Shown: piece by piece, positions 59,028 to 64,000 of the stretch
How the letters are laid out: each line of letters begins with the position of its first letter
Numbering within the stretch: the first letter of the stretch is position 1
DNA from: Treponema bryantii
Lineage (GTDB): Bacteria; Spirochaetota; Spirochaetia; Treponematales; Treponemataceae
DNA length: 64,000 nt
Assembly (NCBI RefSeq): GCF_900113965.1
Contig: NZ_FORI01000007.1
Coordinates: 176,270 to 240,269 of the forward strand
Direction of reading: 5' to 3'
Made by a program: the position numbers and the translations under genes
The notes under the pieces: generated by a model
What the model was told of the DNA's origin: nothing
What the model saw: only the letters and a program-made list of their open reading frames with translations
Databases searched by the model: none

Positions 59028-59047
59028 TAATACAATAAATCAATTCT

Positions 59048-59079
59048 ACTGGGCAGGGTGAATAATCACTCTGCTCAGT
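59048..59079 (+). terminator. Strong hairpin between fusion gene and 421-aa gene
   Basis: A 14-bp stem, ACTGGGCAGGGTGA with TCACTCTGCTCAGT, has a 4-base loop and TTTT after it. By form it is a terminator. Since the next gene lies only 25 bases on with no obvious promoter, it may act as a partial terminator that lowers downstream expression. Confidence 0.6.
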
Positions 59080-59103
59080 TTTGTACATCAAGGAGTAACA
59101 CAG

Positions 59104-60369
59104 ATGGAAGATATAGAAAAGAAAGAAGAACACAAAGAAGAAATTGAACGCAAGGCGCCTTATGAAACCCAGACAGATGCTCCAGAAAATGAAGAGCCTG
59201 ACAATTCGGTAGATGATACAGAAAATCCTGATGTCGAAGCCGAAAGTTCGGTGGTTGAGCCCGTCGAAACCACCATTGCAGACGCGACCTCTCTCCCAGA
59301 CTTCACAGTTCAGACAAAGGATGGTCCAAAACTCTTCAAAAATATGAAGGTCGTATTTCAGGATGAAGAAACCAACCGCTTCTATCTCGACAACGGAAAA
59401 GAAAAGCTGATTCTTCCTGCCATGACCTTCAAATCAATCGTCTCACCAGAAAGTCTTCATCCACAGCCGGAAGCCTTCAAGGATGCAGAAATTGCAGAAG
59501 AAAGCCCTGCCGCCGTCCTTGGAAAAACTGCTCTTCCGGAATTTTCGATGATTACCACAAAAGGAATCGGAATTTTCAAAGACCTCACCGTTCAAAAGTT
59601 CAATCCGGCAGAAAACTCCTACACCCTTTCCAACGGCGAGACTACCCTCACTGTAACCGCAGAAACCTTCAAAGAAATCAACAAGCCCGAGCGCTATGAG
59701 AAAGTCTTTGATGAAAATACCCCAGCTTACGAAAAACTCATCGACAGCCAGTACGAAGCCTATTTCAAACAGCGGGATAACACTGCAGATAACTTTATCC
59801 ATAACCTTTCTGTCTATTGCCGGAAAGAAGCAAACTCGCCGCTGGACGCTCTGACCATAAGCAAAGAAATCATCAGCCGCATGGACAAGGAAGAAAAGGA
59901 GAAGACCCGCCTGATCCTCAAACAGATGGCCCGCGAAGAAGAAACCATCAATCAGGTACTCATCAACACCTACTATGAAGCAATCAAAGGCGTTCCCCTC
60001 GACAGAGAAACAATTCTCCAGAAAAAGTCAGAAGAGCGTATTGCAAAGCCTTTTTCCGACACCATTTCAACAAACGGAGCACTGGTTGATAAAGATTCAA
60101 AACTCAAAATCGGTGACACCATCAAAGACATGACCTTCAACATCCCAAAAGCTTTCGGCACTGGCAAAGACCGCATCTTCGAAGACCTGACCGTTATTTC
60201 CGCCAGTAAAGACGGCAACAACATCATCCTCATGGACAGAAACCGTTCCTTCTACGAACTCTCCCGCGACAAAGTCCTGGAAGGCTACAACAAGCAGCAG
60301 GAAAAACAGCACAAAGCCGAGATGAAGCAGAAAAGAAGCAACCGCATTGATGTGGGCTGGGAGAGATAA
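59104..60369 (+). CDS. Acidic protein with threefold repeated domain, 421 aa
   Basis: An acidic N-terminus (residues 1-60) precedes two repeats of about 70 residues (F-T-V-Q-T-K-D-G-P-K-L-F-K-N-M and F-S-M-I-T-T-K-G-I-G-I-F-K-D-L, each ending L-x-L-P/T-A-x-T-F-K). A third, more distant copy lies near 355-405 (K-D-R-I-F-E-D-L-T-V-I-S-A-S-K-D-G-N). Between is a helical region. The repeats are probably small beta domains. AAGGAGTAACACAG precedes the ATG. It follows the ComM-RadC gene in the same operon. No known family; an in-frame palindrome encodes S-V-V-E-P-V-E-T-T near residue 50. Confidence 0.65.
   Translation: MEDIEKKEEHKEEIERKAPYETQTDAPENEEPDNSVDDTENPDVEAESSVVEPVETTIADATSLPDFTVQTKDGPKLFKNMKVVFQDEETNRFYLDNGKEKLILPAMTFKSIVSPESLHPQPEAFKDAEIAEESPAAVLGKTALPEFSMITTKGIGIFKDLTVQKFNPAENSYTLSNGETTLTVTAETFKEINKPERYEKVFDENTPAYEKLIDSQYEAYFKQRDNTADNFIHNLSVYCRKEANSPLDALTISKEIISRMDKEEKEKTRLILKQMAREEETINQVLINTYYEAIKGVPLDRETILQKKSEERIAKPFSDTISTNGALVDKDSKLKIGDTIKDMTFNIPKAFGTGKDRIFEDLTVISASKDGNNIILMDRNRSFYELSRDKVLEGYNKQQEKQHKAEMKQKRSNRIDVGWER
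59250..59274. repeat. In-frame palindrome encoding S-V-V-E-P-V-E-T-T
   Basis: GGTGGTT, 11 bases, AACCACC. Within the acidic linker of the 421-aa protein it reads as a distinctive peptide. From memory, closely similar palindromes recur in treponemal genomes, which would make it a small dispersed repeat inserted in frame. That recall is unchecked. Confidence 0.5.
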
Positions 60370-60372
60370 GAT

Positions 60373-60510
60373 ATGCCACGACTACTCACCGCAATAATGA
60401 ATCAGGGCCAGTCGGAAGAAGAAGTCCAGGAATGGCTGGATTACAATATCATGGGCAGTATTAATACGAACCTTCCAGTATTTCCGATTATTATGTATTC
60501 GGTGGGGTGA
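60373..60510 (+). CDS. Small protein, 45 aa, end of operon
   Basis: The frame M-P-R-L-L-T-A-I-M-N-Q-G-Q-S-E-E-E-V-Q-E-W-L-D-Y starts 4 bases after the upstream stop, with GGGAGAGATAAG before it. The codon usage matches the operon. It contains an amphipathic helix and a hydrophobic tail (F-P-I-I-M-Y-S-V). It is short but well placed. No family is recognised. Confidence 0.5.
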   Translation: MPRLLTAIMNQGQSEEEVQEWLDYNIMGSINTNLPVFPIIMYSVG

Positions 60511-60635
60511 TAGCAATCTACTGATAGATTTTATACACAGGGTATGGTATTTTGTCAGTATAAGACTATGTTATGGCGACAGGCGCACTGGGGTGCTATA
60601 TAGAAATAGTATAATGATTTTGTTAATATATTTGT

Positions 60636-63600
60636 ATGGAAACAAAAATAGAAAATTGGCTTAACAGTGGAGAATATATTTCTCAACTTAACAACATGAG
60701 AACTTCAATAATGAAAGATGTTTCTACCTCAAAAAGTGAATCGGAAACAGCATCTATTTTTGAAACAAATCTTTATTATACAATACGTAAAGAAACTGGG
60801 ATTGAATTAAATTTTAATAAAGAAAGTAAACTTGATAATATAAACCATAAATTTGAAGGGTTAAAAAATAGAACTAGTGGAAAAGGCAGATTAGATGCGG
60901 TTGTAAACAACTTAGTCATTGAATATAAGCATTTTTCAAAATTACAGAAAAAGGAAGATATTGATAAAGCTATAGCACAGGTTGAAGATTATTTAAATGC
61001 CTTATATAAAAATGATGGGATAAAATATAATGCGATTCTTACTGATGGTCTGAAAATTTCATATTTCTCTTTTGTTGATGAGAATATTGAACATTCTACT
61101 CTAAAAGAAATATCAGTTAAAGATTTGAATACAATTGTAACAGCTATCCTTAATAGTGATACAAAGTCTTTCGTTCCTCAAAACATTCTCAAAGACTTTT
61201 CAATTTATGCAAATGTAGATACAGTTTCAAAATTGTTATCAAAAGAGTTGTTCAACTTGATAATGAATGCCCCAACAGGAAAAACATTAATGTTGTTAAA
61301 TGAATGGGAAAATTTGATGCATTTGTCAGTAAATGATGATATAGGACAAAGCAATGATATTGAAAAAAGAAGAAATGATTTGTCACAAATTTTTGAAATT
61401 ACTATTAACAACTCAGAGACAGAATACAAAGCGCTGTATGCATTACAAACAACTTATGCAATTATTGTAAAATTAATTGCTTGCAAAGTTATAGATAAAT
61501 TAAATTACAATATTAAATCATCTTCATATTTTGATTTAAGCAAAATTTCATCAATTGAGCTTCAAAAATTTTTAGAGGGCATGGAAGATGGATATTCTTA
61601 TAAAAGTAATAATATTGACAATTTGCTTGAGGGAGATTTCTTTTCTTGGTATTCAGATGCAAAACAATGGAATGATGGAATATATATTCACATAAAAGAA
61701 TCTATTCAAATAATAGATAAATACTCTGCTTTTTCATTTAATATCCATTATAATCCAATTGACATTTTTAAAGATTTATACATGAGTATTATTCCTAAAT
61801 CAATTCGTCATTCAATGGGAGAATATTTTACTCCAAAATGGCTATCTGATTATGTTGTAGAAAACAGTACAAATGATTTAGCTCCTAATTGGAAAGCAAT
61901 AGATCCTTGTTGTGGTTCTGGTATTTTTATTATTTCTTTAATTAAGAAAATTGTTGGTGATGTTGAACTTATCAAACTATCTGATGAAGAGAAAGAACAG
62001 TTGAAAAAACAAATTCTCTCACGGGTTTATGGAATTGATATAAATCCTCTCAGTGTTTTATCCGCACGTGTTGGTTATTTTATGGCACTCCTTCCATTAG
62101 GGAGAATTGCCGATATTGAAATTCCTGTATATTTAGGAGACTCTGCAATAGTTCCTAAGAAAATAGCGATAGATAAAATTGAATGTTATTCATACACAAT
62201 TGTAAACAATAAGTTACCGTTTGAAGCTATTTTTCCAGTTCGTTTTGTAAAATCATGTGATTTTGAAAAAAACATGAACGAATTACAGTCTTTGGTGAAA
62301 ACTGATAAGTCAGAAATTCTGTATTTATCAATTTTTAGTCAATTGACCGATGAAGAAAAACAATCAGATTTACTTCAATTAAAAATCCAAGAAATGGCTT
62401 CAAATCTCGTTACATTACATAAAAATCATTGGGATGGAGTATGGATAAGAATTATTACAAATTTCATGATGATTGCTCGATTTTCAGAATTTGATTTAAT
62501 TGTAGGAAATCCTCCTTGGGTAAAATGGGAACACTTACCTGCCGCATATGCTTCTCGAATTAAAGAATTTTGCGATGTAAAGCACATTTTCTGTAATGAT
62601 GGCGGGCAGTATGGCGGAACTCAGTTAAACATATGTGCATTAATTGCAAATGTTACAGCGACCAATTGGTTGTCAAAAGATGGTGTTTTAGCATTTCTTA
62701 TGCCAGATAGTATAATGTCTCAAAATTCATATGAGGAATTTAGAAATTTCTATATTGATTATGAAAATAATATACGTCTTTATCTTAATAAAATCGATCG
62801 CTGGCTATCACCTCTAAGACCTTTCCGATATGAAGATAAAGCTGTGACTCAAGATTTTAATACCTATTATTTTTCATATAAAGAAATTGATTATAAAAAA
62901 GGAATTCCTGTAAAGAATATTTCTCGAAACAAGAAAATCTCTGATGAAACAATCAATAAATCTTCTTCTTACTTAAATGCAAAGAAATATCTTGATTTCT
63001 TCGCTAGTAAAGCAATTCAACTTTCTGACAATTCGACAGCATTTTCTTATTCTTCAAATGAATTTGATTATTCCTCAATAATTGGAGAAACCGCATATAC
63101 ATACAGAACTGGGGTTGAGTTTACACCACAAGAATTGTATATGTTAAACGGAATTGGGAAATCCACAAAAGAAAAACATTATCGTTTTAAAAAGAAAGAG
63201 TTTGCTTTATCAAAATATAAAGTAAGTGATATGCCAGAAAATGGCTGGGATTTACCAACAGAATATATTTATCCTATGTTGACAGCTCCAAATATTGTTC
63301 CATTCTTTTATGATAGAACAAATGAGTATTGTATTGTTCCTTATTCGAAAGAAGATATTAAAAATCCTGTTAAAGAAGAAGAATTGCTTCTAACAAATAA
63401 AGAACTATATCTTTATCTTTCAAAACACATTGAACTTATAGATTCGCAGTCTGCAAAAAGTAAAATGATGCACAGAGGAAAAGAATTTTATGCACTATCT
63501 AAAATAGGTTCTTACACATTTGCTCCATACATTGTTGCCGCTCGTGATAATTCGAAATTTTGTGCGACTGTTGTAAAACCGTCTATAACTGATTGGAAAG

Positions 63601-63917
63601 AGGAAAAACATACAATTTGTGTTAAGCATACTATTATAATCAGTCAGAAAAAAGATGGAAGTTTTATTTCTGAAGATGAAGCACATTATATTTGTGGAAT
63701 TTTAAATTCTGATATTGTCAAGAGTTATATAGAAAATACATTTAAATCAAATGGTTATAGCTTGAATAAATCAAATTTAAATTTACCTGAATATGACGAA
63801 AGTAATTCTTTGCACAAAGAAATTGTTGATTTGGTAAAAAATGTTACACCAGACTCTGTAAAATCAGTAACAAAAAAAATCACCGATATATATCTATCAA
63901 TATGTAAAAACACATAA
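60636..63917 (+). CDS. Single-chain restriction-methylase, type IIG-like
   Basis: 1,093 residues. The N-terminus has a PD-(D/E)xK-like nuclease: G-R-L-D-A-V-V-N-N-L-V-I-E-Y-K about residues 85-99. A helical linker leads to the N6-adenine methylase core: motif X Y-F-T-P-K-W-L about 398, motif I A-I-D-P-C-C-G-S-G-I-F about 420 and motif IV V-G-N-P-P-W-V about 625. A C-terminal target-recognition region ends the protein. The fused order nuclease-methylase-specificity is that of Eco57I-like enzymes. No ribosome binding site is evident, and its AT-rich codons differ from the conjugation genes, so it was probably acquired separately. Confidence 0.85.
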   Translation: METKIENWLNSGEYISQLNNMRTSIMKDVSTSKSESETASIFETNLYYTIRKETGIELNFNKESKLDNINHKFEGLKNRTSGKGRLDAVVNNLVIEYKHFSKLQKKEDIDKAIAQVEDYLNALYKNDGIKYNAILTDGLKISYFSFVDENIEHSTLKEISVKDLNTIVTAILNSDTKSFVPQNILKDFSIYANVDTVSKLLSKELFNLIMNAPTGKTLMLLNEWENLMHLSVNDDIGQSNDIEKRRNDLSQIFEITINNSETEYKALYALQTTYAIIVKLIACKVIDKLNYNIKSSSYFDLSKISSIELQKFLEGMEDGYSYKSNNIDNLLEGDFFSWYSDAKQWNDGIYIHIKESIQIIDKYSAFSFNIHYNPIDIFKDLYMSIIPKSIRHSMGEYFTPKWLSDYVVENSTNDLAPNWKAIDPCCGSGIFIISLIKKIVGDVELIKLSDEEKEQLKKQILSRVYGIDINPLSVLSARVGYFMALLPLGRIADIEIPVYLGDSAIVPKKIAIDKIECYSYTIVNNKLPFEAIFPVRFVKSCDFEKNMNELQSLVKTDKSEILYLSIFSQLTDEEKQSDLLQLKIQEMASNLVTLHKNHWDGVWIRIITNFMMIARFSEFDLIVGNPPWVKWEHLPAAYASRIKEFCDVKHIFCNDGGQYGGTQLNICALIANVTATNWLSKDGVLAFLMPDSIMSQNSYEEFRNFYIDYENNIRLYLNKIDRWLSPLRPFRYEDKAVTQDFNTYYFSYKEIDYKKGIPVKNISRNKKISDETINKSSSYLNAKKYLDFFASKAIQLSDNSTAFSYSSNEFDYSSIIGETAYTYRTGVEFTPQELYMLNGIGKSTKEKHYRFKKKEFALSKYKVSDMPENGWDLPTEYIYPMLTAPNIVPFFYDRTNEYCIVPYSKEDIKNPVKEEELLLTNKELYLYLSKHIELIDSQSAKSKMMHRGKEFYALSKIGSYTFAPYIVAARDNSKFCATVVKPSITDWKEEKHTICVKHTIIISQKKDGSFISEDEAHYICGILNSDIVKSYIENTFKSNGYSLNKSNLNLPEYDESNSLHKEIVDLVKNVTPDSVKSVTKKITDIYLSICKNT

Positions 63918-64000
63918 CACATATAAGGCCCCAGTTTGTCAATAAGAATCCTCAAAAAATAATCACTTAAGGCTGTCTTTTTCAGGCAGTCTTCTTTTTT

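Overview
The window looks like an accessory-gene region of a host-associated spirochaete, most likely a Treponema. That is inference: base composition is low to moderate in GC, lipoproteins carry permissive lipoboxes followed by InlB/BspA-type repeats, LPP20/CsgG-like envelope proteins are present, and there is a FliM homologue. There is no rRNA or core housekeeping gene, so the species cannot be fixed.

Bases 1-14,405 are a patchwork. A partial repeat protein runs off the left edge. It is followed by an unknown gene, a small XRE regulator and an HsdM-HsdS-like fusion whose methylase motif IV looks lost. Bases 4,444-7,500 are unusual: five near-identical 25-bp palindromes divide the DNA into units. 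The units hold either one small gene (a secreted protein, a zinc-ribbon protein) or no gene but clear RNA-like structure: long hairpins, terminators and two tRNA-like folds. Next come small unknown genes and a probable envelope operon of lipoprotein/LPP20, CsgG-like and BspA-like proteins.

Bases 14,450-28,000 hold a WYL regulator with paired dyad operators, a candidate three-gene HNH nuclease / coiled-coil / SF1 helicase locus, a fluoride channel with an NlpC/P60 lipoprotein, a MarR-controlled pair of radical SAM genes, and several decayed genes (ADP-ribosylglycohydrolase, YiiX-like, esterase, IS66 transposase).

Bases 28,045-60,500 are the body of a conjugative element. A MobC-like ribbon-helix-helix protein faces a P-type (Trb-like) type IV secretion operon: VirD4/TraG, a ribbon-helix-helix protein, TrbB, TrbC, TrbD, TrbE, TrbJ and TrbL. 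No TrbF, TrbG, TrbI or relaxase is visible. Downstream lie unknown genes, an M16-like peptidase, an EVE-McrB-McrC type IV restriction operon, a FliM paralogue with a hairpin over its ribosome binding site, a sigma-70 factor, a coiled-coil SF1 helicase, a probable HTH-MazF fusion, and a rightward operon ending in a 1,680-residue protein that joins a ComM-type AAA+ ATPase to a RadC/JAB domain. The window closes with a single-chain restriction-methylase.

The genes combine DNA transfer (T4SS, ComM-RadC protein), its regulation (RHH proteins, sigma factor, HTH proteins) and several likely defence modules (McrBC, HNH-helicase, type IIG-like enzyme). The strongest candidates for something undescribed are the palindrome-delimited RNA/gene array, the ComM-RadC fusion, the HNH/coiled-coil/helicase locus and the element-borne FliM paralogue.
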